Positions 1-8,380 of a stretch of 64,000 nucleotides of DNA are shown piece by piece. Made by a program: the position numbers and the translations under genes. How positions within the stretch are numbered: the stretch's first letter is position 1; every line of letters starts with the position of its first letter. The notes under the pieces are model-generated. The model was not told where the DNA came from. It saw nothing but the letters and a program-made list of their open reading frames with translations, and did not search any database. The stretch is from Pseudomonas hormoni (GTDB lineage Bacteria > Pseudomonadota > Gammaproteobacteria > Pseudomonadales > Pseudomonadaceae): assembly GCF_018502625.1 (NCBI RefSeq), contig NZ_CP075566.1, forward strand, positions 67,001 through 131,000, read 5' to 3'.

Positions 1-224
1 ACCGCTCAGGAGTGATACGGCCAGCAGGCATGAAACGGAGAACAGAAATTTTGGATTTTTCATTGAATGTCCATATCCACAAAGAAGGGGGGGGGGCTGA
101 TAGCGATTTGATGGCTAGCAGGCTGCGAGCGCGCAATCCTGATGGCGAACCGCTCATCCAGTCAAGCTTCCCGCCGGTAGTTCGTTGCCACTTGACCGCC
201 TGAGGTTCGAATGGCGATAGCCCG
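1..224. other. left edge, no convincing gene
   Basis: No gene is supported here. A 63-codon GTG frame at 12-203 has no recognisable domain and carries the translation of a ten-G run at 87-96, so I left it out. The stretch lies downstream of the stop of the HxlR-type gene, so it may hold that gene's terminator, but I see no clear hairpin with a T tract. Confidence 0.5.
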
Positions 225-599
225 CTATAAGTAACTGCGAACAACCGCATCACATGGCAGCAGCCTATCGAGCTCGTCGAGCTCCGTGGCGTGATGGACA
301 CCCCACTCGATCAAAGAATCCAGAATGCTCCGCAGGCTTTCGCCAAGCGGGGTGAGCAGGTATTCGATCCCCTGACGATCCTCGGCACTGGGTTGCCGGG
401 TCACCATGCCATGTTCCTCAAGCGCTCGGAGTTGCTCGATCAATACCTTCTGTGAGACGCCGACAATGCGCTTCTCCAGGCCACAGGTGCGTTGCGGACC
501 GTCCAGCAGCACATGAAGGATGACCGCCTTCCAGCGCCCGGAGAGGATTGCCAGCGTCCGCTCGATCGGCAAACCTGGAAGTCTATTGAGGGTCTTCAT
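225..599 (-). CDS. HxlR-family transcriptional regulator
   Basis: A 124-residue winged-helix DNA-binding protein. The family core is visible: PIERTLAILSGRWKAVILHV near residues 11-30, then the recognition-helix region SQKVLIEQLRALEEHGMVTR, then the wing RQGIEYLLTPLGESL. HxlR proteins usually act as dimers and often control a divergent oxidoreductase gene in response to electrophiles or oxidants. The Old Yellow Enzyme gene next door fits this role. I chose the ATG at 599 because the in-frame ATG at 653, although it has a good GGAAGG, would leave only 36 bp for two divergent promoters. The family's usual Cys before P-(I/V)-ERTL is Leu here; Cys residues remain in the RTCGLEK and LLPCDAV segments. 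Confidence 0.9.
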   Translation of the reverse strand: MKTLNRLPGLPIERTLAILSGRWKAVILHVLLDGPQRTCGLEKRIVGVSQKVLIEQLRALEEHGMVTRQPSAEDRQGIEYLLTPLGESLRSILDSLIEWGVHHATELDELDRLLPCDAVVRSYL

Positions 600-689
600 G
601 TGCTTCCACTGACAAAACGGTGTGTAGATGGGGGCGACTATCGAACCGTACATTTTCCTTCCGATCAGAACCGACCCGAAGGAAGAGCC

Positions 690-1847
690 ATGATAGACCT
701 GTTTGATTCTCAATTGGTTGGCGGCACCGTTCTGCTGAAGAACCGTATTGTCATGGCGCCCATGACTCGCACGCGGACGTCCGATGGCGACGTCCCGAAC
801 GAGTTGATGGCCACCTACTATGGGCAGCGAGCCAGTGCCGGCCTGATCGTGGCCGAGGCAACCGACGTTGCTCCGTCCAGCAACGGCTACGCGATGACCC
901 CCGGCATTTACACGGATGCTCAGCGGCAGGGCTGGCGTTTGGTGACCGATCAGGTTCACCGCAATGGCGGCACGATATTTTTGCAGTTATGGCACGTCGG
1001 CAGGATGGCCCATTCATCGCTCATGCCGAACGGCGAGGCGCCTTGGGGTGTGACCGAGGAAAGGGCTGAGTCGCAGGTGTTTGCCCACGGCCCGGACGGT
1101 AAGCTGGACCCTATCCCCGCAGGCAAGCCCAGGCGCTTGAGGACGGATGAGGTGTTTGCGTTGATCAACACCTTTACCCAAAGATGCGTCCAGTCTCGCG
1201 AGGCTGGATTTGACGGCGTCGAAATCCACGGAGCCAACGGCTATTTGTTCGAGCAGTTCATGAACTCGGTACTCAATACGCGCACCGATTGCTTCGGAGG
1301 CAGTAGCGTTGAAAACCGTACACGGTTCCTGTTGGAAGTCGTTGAAGCGGCGGTACGTGCGTTGGGACCGGGACGCGTGGGTGTCCGCCTGTCCCCGTTT
1401 GGCAAGTTCAACGGTATTCCGGCGGACCCTCGCACTGAGGAAACCTTGCTGTACGTTGCCGAGCGTCTAGGGCGTTTAGGTGTCGCGTATCTGCACCTGG
1501 TCTATGAACTGATGCCTGAGGCGAACATGGAGGTCGCCCAGTTCAAAGCCAATTATCTCGACCACGCTTTGCTCAGGAAAATACGGAAGGCGTTTTCTGG
1601 CGCAATCATCTGGTGCGGCGGTTTCACTGACCGCAAGAGCGCGCAGGATGCGCTGGACACAGGGTTGGTGGACCTGATCGGTTTCGGCAGGCCGTATATT
1701 GCAAACCCGGATCTGGCTGAGCGTCTCAAGCACGGCTGGCCGATAGCCGAAGCGGACCGATCAACTTACTACACTCGACGCGGTGGAACGGGTTACACGG
1801 ACTTCCCGGCGTTCGCGATGGTTCGTGCTGCGTGCGGCGCAGTCTGA
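690..1847 (+). CDS. Old Yellow Enzyme family flavin reductase (NemA-like)
   Basis: A 385-residue FMN-dependent ene-reductase of the NemA/OYE type, which uses NAD(P)H to reduce activated C=C bonds and nitro compounds in the cytoplasm. Visible features are the N-terminal barrel strand KNRIVMAPMTRTR, the FLQLWHVGRMAH segment, FDGVEIHGANGYLFEQF with the catalytic His-Gly-Ala-Asn region, RTDCFGGSSVENR, and the C-terminal FMN-phosphate loop LIGFGRPYIANPDL. The ATG at 690 follows GAAGGAAG and gives the usual family length. It is divergent from the HxlR-type regulator with a 90-bp gap, so it is probably that regulator's target. The exact substrate cannot be told from sequence. Confidence 0.93.
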   Translation: MIDLFDSQLVGGTVLLKNRIVMAPMTRTRTSDGDVPNELMATYYGQRASAGLIVAEATDVAPSSNGYAMTPGIYTDAQRQGWRLVTDQVHRNGGTIFLQLWHVGRMAHSSLMPNGEAPWGVTEERAESQVFAHGPDGKLDPIPAGKPRRLRTDEVFALINTFTQRCVQSREAGFDGVEIHGANGYLFEQFMNSVLNTRTDCFGGSSVENRTRFLLEVVEAAVRALGPGRVGVRLSPFGKFNGIPADPRTEETLLYVAERLGRLGVAYLHLVYELMPEANMEVAQFKANYLDHALLRKIRKAFSGAIIWCGGFTDRKSAQDALDTGLVDLIGFGRPYIANPDLAERLKHGWPIAEADRSTYYTRRGGTGYTDFPAFAMVRAACGAV

Positions 1848-1964
1848 CCGCGGCGATGGAGCGAGCAGGCGTTGGGTGCGGGCGGTTCTGACGACGCCTG
1901 CTGGTGGCCAAGGGGTAGACCCAAGTGGACGTTTGATGCCTTGATTTTTCTGAATTTCAGGCAC

Positions 1965-1993
1965 AAAAAAAGACGTCCTTGGACGTCTTTTTT
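1965..1993 (-). terminator. intrinsic terminator of tmRNA gene
   Basis: An inverted repeat pairs AGACGTCC with GGACGTCT around a TT loop, flanked by A and T runs on the two sides, so it can work in both directions. It lies 9 bp beyond the 3' CCA of the tmRNA and about 120 bp beyond the reductase stop. Confidence 0.85.
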
Positions 1994-2001
1994 CGTTGAA
2001 G

Positions 2002-2398
2002 TGGTGGAGCCGGGGGGATTTGAACCCCCGTCCGCCAGTACTCCGCTGTCGGTACTACATGCGTAGCCGTTTCTATTAAGTTAACCCTCAGCGACCCGAA
2101 GGGCAGGGTGCTTTGGGCGAGTTGTGTAAGTTTTAGCCGCTTCGTCCACAACGTACTGCACGGCGATTCTGTTCTATATGACAATCACTTTGGGTTTACA
2201 GACATCCCCTGGTGATTGCTGGACCCGAAGGTACCAGAAGCTCAGGTCTAAAGCTGCTTACGCAGCGAGAGAGAATTCCTGGCCGTAGTTTTCGTCATTG
2301 GCAACTATAAGTAGTTGCAACAGTGGATTTACGAGTTCTGTTACCAACTCGGCATGCACCTAAAGTTTCGCAACCGGCGTCGAATCCTAAACGGCCCC
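2002..2398 (-). ncRNA. ssrA: transfer-messenger RNA (tmRNA)
   Basis: A 397-nt one-piece tmRNA that rescues stalled ribosomes together with SmpB. On the minus strand it begins GGGGCCGTTTAGGATTCGAC and ends with a T-arm GGTTCAAATCCCCCC followed by GGCTCCACCA, the tRNA-Ala-like acceptor with encoded CCA. The tag reading frame in the middle reads A-N-D-E-N-Y-G-Q-E-F-S-L-A-A then TAA, the normal C-terminal LAA degradation signal. smpB lies about 10 kb away on the same strand. Confidence 0.96.
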
Positions 2399-2465
2399 GA
2401 GCCTGTTGCTCTGTGAATCAAAGTGAGCAACAAGCCTGCGCAGTGTACGCCAACGCGGCTCAGAA

Positions 2466-2485
2466 GGCCAACCCGAAGGTTGGCC
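2466..2485 (-). terminator. hairpin downstream of small secreted protein gene
   Basis: A perfect 8-bp stem, GGCCAACC and GGTTGGCC, closes on a CGAA loop 8 bp after the stop of the gene at 2494-2772. It lacks a T tract on the minus strand, so it may be a weak terminator or an mRNA-protecting hairpin. Nearly the same hairpin follows the paralogous gene at 3045. Confidence 0.6.
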
Positions 2486-2493
2486 ACCGCAGA

Positions 2494-2772
2494 TTATGGG
2501 GTGGGTTGATTGCGCAGTTGGTCAGCGAGTGCCGATGCCTGTGTGGCCTCGGTGACGCATTTTTTGTCGTCCCCGGACGCTTGGGAAGCTTCGGCGCTGG
2601 ACATCAGCCTTTTGATCTCCATCGCGGTGTTGCTGGAGCTCGCCGGCAGTGAATTCATTTTGCTTTTGAGCTCTTGCAGCTTGCTCGTACAAAGATTGTT
2701 GTCCGCAGCAAATACGGGAGAGGCCAACATTGCAGCAGAAATGAACAGACCAGCGAGTGCGGTACGTTTCAT
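2494..2772 (-). CDS. small secreted protein, paralogue 1
   Basis: A 92-residue protein of unknown function. Residues 1-22 form a Sec signal peptide (MKRTALAGLFISAAMLAS, cleavage likely after VFA). The mature part is short, polar and probably helical, with two Cys residues (LCTSKLQEL and KKCVTEA) that could form a disulfide in the periplasm. It is paralogous to the product of the gene at 3045-3317: same MKR start, same signal-peptide pattern, and an (x)LC(x)xxL motif after the cleavage site. The start is set by AGGAGATATCC before the ATG. I do not recognise a named family. Confidence 0.8.
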   Translation of the reverse strand: MKRTALAGLFISAAMLASPVFAADNNLCTSKLQELKSKMNSLPASSSNTAMEIKRLMSSAEASQASGDDKKCVTEATQASALADQLRNQPTP

Positions 2773-2953
2773 GGATATCTCCTTGAACTGATGGTCTCGG
2801 TGCTGCCGTGTGAGCGTGCGGCTCGGCCGAGGTCCGAAAATAAGCCACGATTGATGAGGCCTGCTTAAAAGACTCCGACGCTGCGCAGGAATTCGGTTTT
2901 TGCAAAAAAAGTGATGGAAATACTTTTTTATAGAACCAAACCCCAGAGGCAGC

Positions 2954-2976
2954 AAAACCCGCACTTGGCGGGTTTT
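2954..2976 (-). terminator. intrinsic terminator
   Basis: A 9-bp perfect stem AAAACCCGC / GCGGGTTTT with a 5-nt loop, symmetric A/T flanks. It lies downstream of the gene at 3045-3317 on the minus strand and probably ends that transcript before the next gene. Confidence 0.75.
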
Positions 2977-3015
2977 GGTTTGCATCATATTGGGTGGCAC
3001 CGGGCGGAGCAGAAC

Positions 3016-3033
3016 GCCAACCCGAAGGTTGGC
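3016..3033 (-). repeat. hairpin matching the one at 2466
   Basis: A 7-bp stem GCCAACC / GGTTGGC with the same CGAA loop as the hairpin after the neighbouring paralogue, 11 bp after the stop codon at 3045. The shared element suggests the gene was duplicated with its 3' flank. Confidence 0.65.
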
Positions 3034-3044
3034 ATTGTGCCGGG

Positions 3045-3317
3045 TTACTTCCCGCCTTTGTTCGCGTTCTTGATTTGCTGGATGGTTTGCTCGGTCTCGG
3101 CGATGCAATCATTAGTCCCTTCCTTGGTGCCTTTTGCCTGATCGGCTTGGGCTTTCTTGACGCTGTCCATAACCTGATCACTCATCTCCGGAGGAGTCTG
3201 TGCCTTGGCATTTTCGATGGTTTTCAAATTGACCGCACAGAGGTCTTCGGCGGCAAACGAGGGGGACGCCATCAGCGAGACAGTAACGAACAGACCTAAC
3301 AGTACAGAACGTTTCAT
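3045..3317 (-). CDS. small secreted protein, paralogue 2
   Basis: A 90-residue protein of unknown function with a Sec signal peptide (MKRSVLLGLFVTVSLMAS, cleavage near SFA-AE). The mature part has two Cys residues (LCAVNLKTI and NDCIAETE) at spacing like its paralogue at 2494-2772 and is rich in Gln, Lys and Ala. The ribosome-binding site AAGGAGATACAC is almost identical to that of the paralogue. It is probably periplasmic. No named family was recognised. Confidence 0.78.
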   Translation of the reverse strand: MKRSVLLGLFVTVSLMASPSFAAEDLCAVNLKTIENAKAQTPPEMSDQVMDSVKKAQADQAKGTKEGTNDCIAETEQTIQQIKNANKGGK

Positions 3318-3386
3318 GTGTATCTCCTTGAACTGAGGGTCCAGGCATCTGCTGGCCATCAGAACGGGCTGCCGAGTGTGGGAAAG

Positions 3387-3404
3387 GCCCGGCAATCTCC
3401 GGGC
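3387..3404 (-). terminator. hairpin after the lactate operon
   Basis: A GCCCGG / CCGGGC stem with a 6-nt loop, 43 bp downstream of the dehydrogenase stop and followed on the minus strand by CTTT. It is a moderate terminator candidate that separates the lactate operon from the small secreted-protein gene. Confidence 0.5.
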
Positions 3405-3447
3405 TTAATCAGTGGACTACGGCGGCGCGTCAGGGTTCTATTTTTCT

Positions 3448-6258
3448 TCAGAGGGCCCTTGCCCGAGTTACCCGATCCACAAGATAGACCAGCCCGTGGT
3501 AGTCAATTCCACCGTGTTGCGTCAGACCGATCTCACAGGTGCGGCTGGTCGAAATCCCCTCGCTGCACTGTTGCACCGCATCCTTGAGCGTGCGCAGCGA
3601 ATGGGCGTTCAGCTCCGGCGTGGTAAAGCCCTTGTCGCCGGCAAATCCACAGCAGTGAATACCTTCGGGAATGACCACGGTTTTGCTGCACTTGCGCGCC
3701 AGATCGATCAGCGCCTGACTTTCCCCCAGGTGCTGTGTGCTGCACGTAACGTGCACCGCGATTGGCGCTTCCTGCGGCGTGAATTCGAGCCTGTCCATCA
3801 AATGCGTACGGATGAAACGCACCGGATCGTACAGATCCAGTCGAACATCACCCAGGTCCTGAACCAGACGCAGCGTGCAGGGGCTGGTGTCGCAGTAAAT
3901 CGGATCGAGCCCGCCACGGCTGGCGTGCAGCAACGCGCCGATCAGCTCCTGGCGTTTGTGTTCGGCTTGCTCGGCGTAGCCCTTGGAGGCGAACGGCTGA
4001 CCGCAGCAAAGGCTGTCCTGATTGTCCGGAAAGACGACCTGATAACCGGCTTTTTCCAGCAAGCCACGGGTTTTGTCGTACAGCGACATTTGTTCTTTAT
4101 CACCGGCCGCAGGCCCCATCACCCGCGAGACGCAGGCTGCCAGGTACACCACTCGCGGACGCGCATCCGTCACGGTCGGGCTGAAGCGAATGGCCTTTTC
4201 TGGCTGTGGCATGGCGTTGGTCCATTGCGGGACCTGACCTTTGGACAGCTTGGTCAGCGTTGCCGAAAGCTTCGCCAAACGTGGCGCCCCCAGCAGCATC
4301 CGCGCACCGTTGGCCACGTGCAGGGTGAAACGTGCGCCTTGCAACGCGGTGGCGAAATTGCCTTCAAGCCAGTTGGCAGTTTTCGTATGCGTCGCCTTAC
4401 GGCTTCGGAGCTTTTTCACCAACTCGCCGGTGTTGATTCCTACAGGGCAACGCTGGGCGCACAACCCGGTGGCGGCGCAGGTGTCGATGCCTTGGTATTC
4501 GTAAGCGGCTTCGAGTTCAGTGGTGTCCACGCCGGCGCGTTTTTTCGCCTGAATGTCTCGCCAGATCACGATGCGCTGGCGCGGGCTCAGGGTCAGGCCT
4601 TTCGAGGGGCAAACTGGCTCGCAGAAACCGCACTCGATGCACTTGTCCACAATCTCGTCGGCGGCCGGCAGCGGTTTCAGATGCTTCAAGTGGATCTGCG
4701 GATCGTCGCTGAGCACCACGTCGGGATTGAGAATGCCGTTAGGGTCGAGCAGGCGTTTGAGCTGCCACATCAACTGGTAGGCATCGCTGCCCCATTCCAG
4801 TTCGACGAAGGGCGCCATGTTGCGGCCGGTACCGTGCTCGGCCTTCAGCGAACCGCCGAATTCCACGGCGACCAATTGCGCGACGTCATCCATGAACGCC
4901 TGATAGCGTGCGACTTCTTCCGGGTTGTTGAAGCCCTGGGTGAAGACAAAGTGCAGATTGCCTTCCAGGGCGTGCCCGAAAAGGATCGCTTCGTCGTAGT
5001 GATGTTTGTCGAACAGCTCGATCAGACGGTTTACGCCGATGGCCAGTTGTTCCACCGGGAAGGTCACGTCTTCGATGATCACCGTGGTGCCGGTTTTGCG
5101 CACCGCACCAACGGCGGGAAAGGTGTCCTTGCGAATCGCCCAGAGGCGGGCGTTTTCGACTGGGTCTTCGGTGAAGTCGACCTGTTTCTCCACCGGGAAT
5201 GAGGCCAGCGACGCCATGATTTGCGCCAGTTGCTCATGCAGCAAAGTGGATGACGCTGCGCGAGATTCGATCAGCAGGGCGCAGGCATTGTTCGACAGAT
5301 GCTGTACGAAAGCAGGCATGCCGGGTTTGTTCTGCACCGAGCGCAGACTGCGGCGGTCCAACAGTTCCACGGCCGACACCGGTTGGCTTTTCAGTACGGT
5401 GACGGCGTTGCAGCAGGTTTCCACATCCGGGAACACAATCAGCGCCGACGCTTTGTTCGGGTGGTCGATCACGGTGTCGTAAGTCACTGCACTGATGAAC
5501 CCGAGCGTGCCTTCGGAACCCACCAGCAAGTGGCTCAAGATATCCACAGGCTCATCGAAATCCACCAGGGCGTTGAGTGACAGGCCGGTGGTATTTTTCA
5601 GACGATACTTGTGGCGGATTTTTGCGGCCAGTTCGGAATTGGCGCGGGTCTCGCGACCCAGTGTCGCCAGACGATCAAGCACCGTTGCGTGACTCTCGCG
5701 AAACGCCGCGACACTCGCCGCATCTTCGGTATCGAGGCGGCTGCCGTCGGCGAGCACCAGGCGAATACCGGCCAGCGTGTGATAGGTGTTTTGCGCCGTG
5801 CCGCAGCACATGCCGCTGGCATTGTTGGCGACAATGCCACCGATTTTGCAGGCGTTGATCGAGGCGGGGTCCGGACCGATCTTGCGCCCGAACGGTGCCA
5901 GCCACGCATTGGCCTGCGCGCCGATCACGCCCGGTTGCAGGCGGATTTGCGTGCCCTGGCCGCGGATCTCGCGACCGTTCCAGTTATCCCCAAGCACGAT
6001 CAGCACCGAATCGCTGATGGCCTGGCCGGACAGGCTGGTGCCTGCGGCGCGGAAGGTCACCGGGACTTGATCCCGTTGCGCCAGTCCGAGCAGTGCCACC
6101 ACTTCGTCTTCGGATTCGACGCGGATCACCAGTTTCGGAATCAGCCGGTAGAAACTGGCGTCGGTACCGAAGGCCAATGTCGACAGTGGATCGTCGAAAC
6201 GCCGCTCTTGGGGGATCAGTTTCTGTGCATCTCGCAGGAAAGCGGCCGGTAGAGTCAT
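3448..6258 (-). CDS. dld: D-lactate dehydrogenase, FAD and Fe-S fusion
   Basis: A 936-residue membrane-associated flavoprotein that would oxidise D-lactate to pyruvate and pass electrons to the respiratory chain. Residues about 40-260 are the FAD-binding domain (VTFRAAGTSLSGQA, GGIVANNASGM, LLVGSEGTLGF). Residues about 270-510 are the FAD-linked oxidase C-terminal domain. Two 4Fe-4S motifs follow: CIECGFCEPVCP at 540-551 and CAATGLCAQRCP at 594-605. The C-terminal half carries two CCG motifs (SLCCGQPF and HCCGFAGDKG). The start ATG overlaps the lutC stop as ATGA, so translation is probably coupled. Its place next to lldP and lutABC makes lactate the best substrate; other 2-hydroxyacids are possible. 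Confidence 0.9.
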   Translation of the reverse strand: MTLPAAFLRDAQKLIPQERRFDDPLSTLAFGTDASFYRLIPKLVIRVESEDEVVALLGLAQRDQVPVTFRAAGTSLSGQAISDSVLIVLGDNWNGREIRGQGTQIRLQPGVIGAQANAWLAPFGRKIGPDPASINACKIGGIVANNASGMCCGTAQNTYHTLAGIRLVLADGSRLDTEDAASVAAFRESHATVLDRLATLGRETRANSELAAKIRHKYRLKNTTGLSLNALVDFDEPVDILSHLLVGSEGTLGFISAVTYDTVIDHPNKASALIVFPDVETCCNAVTVLKSQPVSAVELLDRRSLRSVQNKPGMPAFVQHLSNNACALLIESRAASSTLLHEQLAQIMASLASFPVEKQVDFTEDPVENARLWAIRKDTFPAVGAVRKTGTTVIIEDVTFPVEQLAIGVNRLIELFDKHHYDEAILFGHALEGNLHFVFTQGFNNPEEVARYQAFMDDVAQLVAVEFGGSLKAEHGTGRNMAPFVELEWGSDAYQLMWQLKRLLDPNGILNPDVVLSDDPQIHLKHLKPLPAADEIVDKCIECGFCEPVCPSKGLTLSPRQRIVIWRDIQAKKRAGVDTTELEAAYEYQGIDTCAATGLCAQRCPVGINTGELVKKLRSRKATHTKTANWLEGNFATALQGARFTLHVANGARMLLGAPRLAKLSATLTKLSKGQVPQWTNAMPQPEKAIRFSPTVTDARPRVVYLAACVSRVMGPAAGDKEQMSLYDKTRGLLEKAGYQVVFPDNQDSLCCGQPFASKGYAEQAEHKRQELIGALLHASRGGLDPIYCDTSPCTLRLVQDLGDVRLDLYDPVRFIRTHLMDRLEFTPQEAPIAVHVTCSTQHLGESQALIDLARKCSKTVVIPEGIHCCGFAGDKGFTTPELNAHSLRTLKDAVQQCSEGISTSRTCEIGLTQHGGIDYHGLVYLVDRVTRARAL

Positions 6259-6926
6259 TGGTCCTCCAGGATCAAAACCACCAGGTCTTTCGGGCCGTGA
6301 GCGCCGTAGGCCAGGACCTGCTCGATGTCGGCGGTCTTCGACGGGCCGGAGACCAACAGCGCGTTGGTCGGCATGCCTTGCGCCCAGTTGAATTCCTGTT
6401 GCACCTGATAGAAGTTGTCGCGGATTTCACTGGCCTTGAGCAGCGCGAAATGCACCGGCGGCACCAGGCTCATCAGGCGGGGTTCTTCCCGCGTCGGCCA
6501 GAGAATCAGACTACCTGTGGCGGCGATTGCGCCGAGGGTGGTGGTGAGGCTGGCCGGGGTGTCGTTAAACAGCTCGACTTTCCACTCTTCCACCGGACGG
6601 TCGTAGGACTTAAGCGTCGGCAGACCAGGATTTTTTGCCCAGTGCTGAGAGACACGTTGACCGTGCGGCGTCGTCGGCGCGATCAACAGGCTCGGCAACT
6701 GACGATCCCGCAGCAACTGAGCCAGCAACGAAGGCCAGGCTTCGGCGGACGTCAGGTGGATTTCCGTGTGCACCGCTTCCATCAGTTTGCGCAATTGCGG
6801 AATGCGTTGCTCGGGCGCGTAGGTGTAGGGCGCTGTCACCAGTTCGACGTCGAATTCGTCAGGCACGGGCGTGGTGCCGGTCAGACTATTCCGTAACTTG
6901 GCGAGGATATTTTGTTTGGCGCTCAT
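6255..6926 (-). CDS. lutC: L-lactate utilisation protein LutC (LldG)
   Basis: A 223-residue LUD-domain protein, the small subunit of the LutABC complex that oxidises L-lactate to pyruvate. Family segments include AKLRNSLTG at the N-terminus, a central NDTPASLTTTLGAIAATGSL, the conserved LVPPVHFALL, and the C-terminal LLVSGPSKTADIEQVLAYGAHGPKDLVVLIL. The start ATG at 6926 shares one base with the lutB stop (TGATG), and its stop overlaps the dld start. Both overlaps point to a coupled operon. Confidence 0.93.
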   Translation of the reverse strand: MSAKQNILAKLRNSLTGTTPVPDEFDVELVTAPYTYAPEQRIPQLRKLMEAVHTEIHLTSAEAWPSLLAQLLRDRQLPSLLIAPTTPHGQRVSQHWAKNPGLPTLKSYDRPVEEWKVELFNDTPASLTTTLGAIAATGSLILWPTREEPRLMSLVPPVHFALLKASEIRDNFYQVQQEFNWAQGMPTNALLVSGPSKTADIEQVLAYGAHGPKDLVVLILEDQ

Positions 6927-8380
6927 CAGCGTTCTCCCTGTTTGGCCAGATGCTCGCGGGCCATGTCGTGCAGTGAGCGGGCAGCGGGTTTCGGGGCGCT
7001 GTGGTTTTGCGTCCACGGGCCGACGTTACTCGGGGCGAGGGCGCGCAGGCGTGTGGCGAAAAAGCCGAACAGCCGATACAGCGTCGGCGAGCTGTTGAGC
7101 TTCGCCCAGGCATTCCAGATAAAGCGTTCCTTGCGCGAATACTTGCTGCCCTGGCCGCGCATGACTTGATGCGGACTGTCCGGGGCTTTGACGTTCTCTT
7201 CCCGCAGGCGGCGAAGTAACGCAGGGATAGGGATTTTTACCGGGCAGACTTCACCGCAGGCACCGCACAGCGACGACGCGCTCGGATGGTCCGGGACGTT
7301 CGCCAGACCGACCATGTGCGGGGTGATGATTTTTCCGATAGGCCCAGGGTAAACCTCCCCATAGGCGTGACCGCCGATTCGAGTGTAGACCGGGCAATGA
7401 TTCATACAGGCGCCGCAGCGAATGCAGTTCAGGGTCTGGCGCAATTCACTGTCAGCGAAGGCCTGGCTGCGACCGTTGTCCAGCAACACCAGATGCACTT
7501 CCTGCGGGCCGTCGAGTTCCTGGGCCTTGCGCGGGCCGGAGATCATGTTGACGTAGGTGGTGATCGGCTGGCCAAGGGCCGAGCGGGTCAGCAGCGACAA
7601 CAGCGGCACCACGTCACGCAGGTTTTCCACGACTTTTTCGATGCCGGTGACAGCGATGTGCACCGGCGGCACCGTGGTGGTCATGCGGCCGTTGCCTTCG
7701 TTTTCCACCAGCAGCAGGGTGCCGGTTTCGGCCACGGCGAAGTTGACGCCGGAGACGCCGATGTCCGCTTCGAAGAATTTCTGTCGCAAGACTTTGCGAC
7801 CGATCTGAATGAGTTGGTCAACGTCCTTGGTGTACTCCACGCCAAGTTTGTCGTGGAACAAGGACGCGACCTGACCGGCATTCTTGTGGATCGCCGGCAT
7901 AATAATGTGTGAAGGCTTCTCGTGGTCGAGCTGGACGATGTACTCGCCCATGTCCGATTCCAGACATTCAATGCCACGTTCAGCGAGGAAATGGTTCATC
8001 TCCATTTCTTCGCTGACCATCGATTTGCCCTTGATCACTTGCCGCCCCTCGTGAGCGCGGATGATCGAAAGGACGATGCCATTGGCCTCGTCCACCGTTT
8101 CCGCCCAGTGCACTGTCACACCGTTGCGGGTCAGGTTCTGTTCAAGCTGCTCGAGCAGGTCGGGCAACTTCGATAACGCACGGGCGCGGACAGCATTGCC
8201 CAGCGCTCGCAAATGTTCTCTTTCATGGGCATCGCTGAAGGACGTTGCCCGTTTTGTCATCAGTGAATCCATCGCAGTGCGAAAGTTGTTTCGCAATTGC
8301 TTGTCACCCAGCGCCGTGTGAGCCCGGGTGCGAAAGTCTTCTTCTACGGCAACCGTAGGAATAATCGCGGAAGCGTTCAT
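6926..8380 (-). CDS. lutB: L-lactate utilisation iron-sulfur protein LutB (LldF)
   Basis: A 484-residue LUD-domain protein with a ferredoxin-like C-terminal part. It is the iron-sulfur subunit of the lactate-oxidising LutABC complex. The LUD region contains KGKSMVSEEMEMNHFL and a GTLLLVENEGNGRM segment. Two Cys motifs, CIRCGACMNHCPVY and CGACGEVCPVKIPI, fit two 4Fe-4S clusters. The ATG at 8380 overlaps the lutA stop as ATGA. An upstream in-frame extension to 8479 would run through lutA and is not needed. Confidence 0.94.
   Translation of the reverse strand: MNASAIIPTVAVEEDFRTRAHTALGDKQLRNNFRTAMDSLMTKRATSFSDAHEREHLRALGNAVRARALSKLPDLLEQLEQNLTRNGVTVHWAETVDEANGIVLSIIRAHEGRQVIKGKSMVSEEMEMNHFLAERGIECLESDMGEYIVQLDHEKPSHIIMPAIHKNAGQVASLFHDKLGVEYTKDVDQLIQIGRKVLRQKFFEADIGVSGVNFAVAETGTLLLVENEGNGRMTTTVPPVHIAVTGIEKVVENLRDVVPLLSLLTRSALGQPITTYVNMISGPRKAQELDGPQEVHLVLLDNGRSQAFADSELRQTLNCIRCGACMNHCPVYTRIGGHAYGEVYPGPIGKIITPHMVGLANVPDHPSASSLCGACGEVCPVKIPIPALLRRLREENVKAPDSPHQVMRGQGSKYSRKERFIWNAWAKLNSSPTLYRLFGFFATRLRALAPSNVGPWTQNHSAPKPAARSLHDMAREHLAKQGER

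Noticed and set aside
12..203. 63-codon GTG frame at the left edge
   Set aside because: No domain; Gly run from a G tract; composition unlike neighbouring genes.
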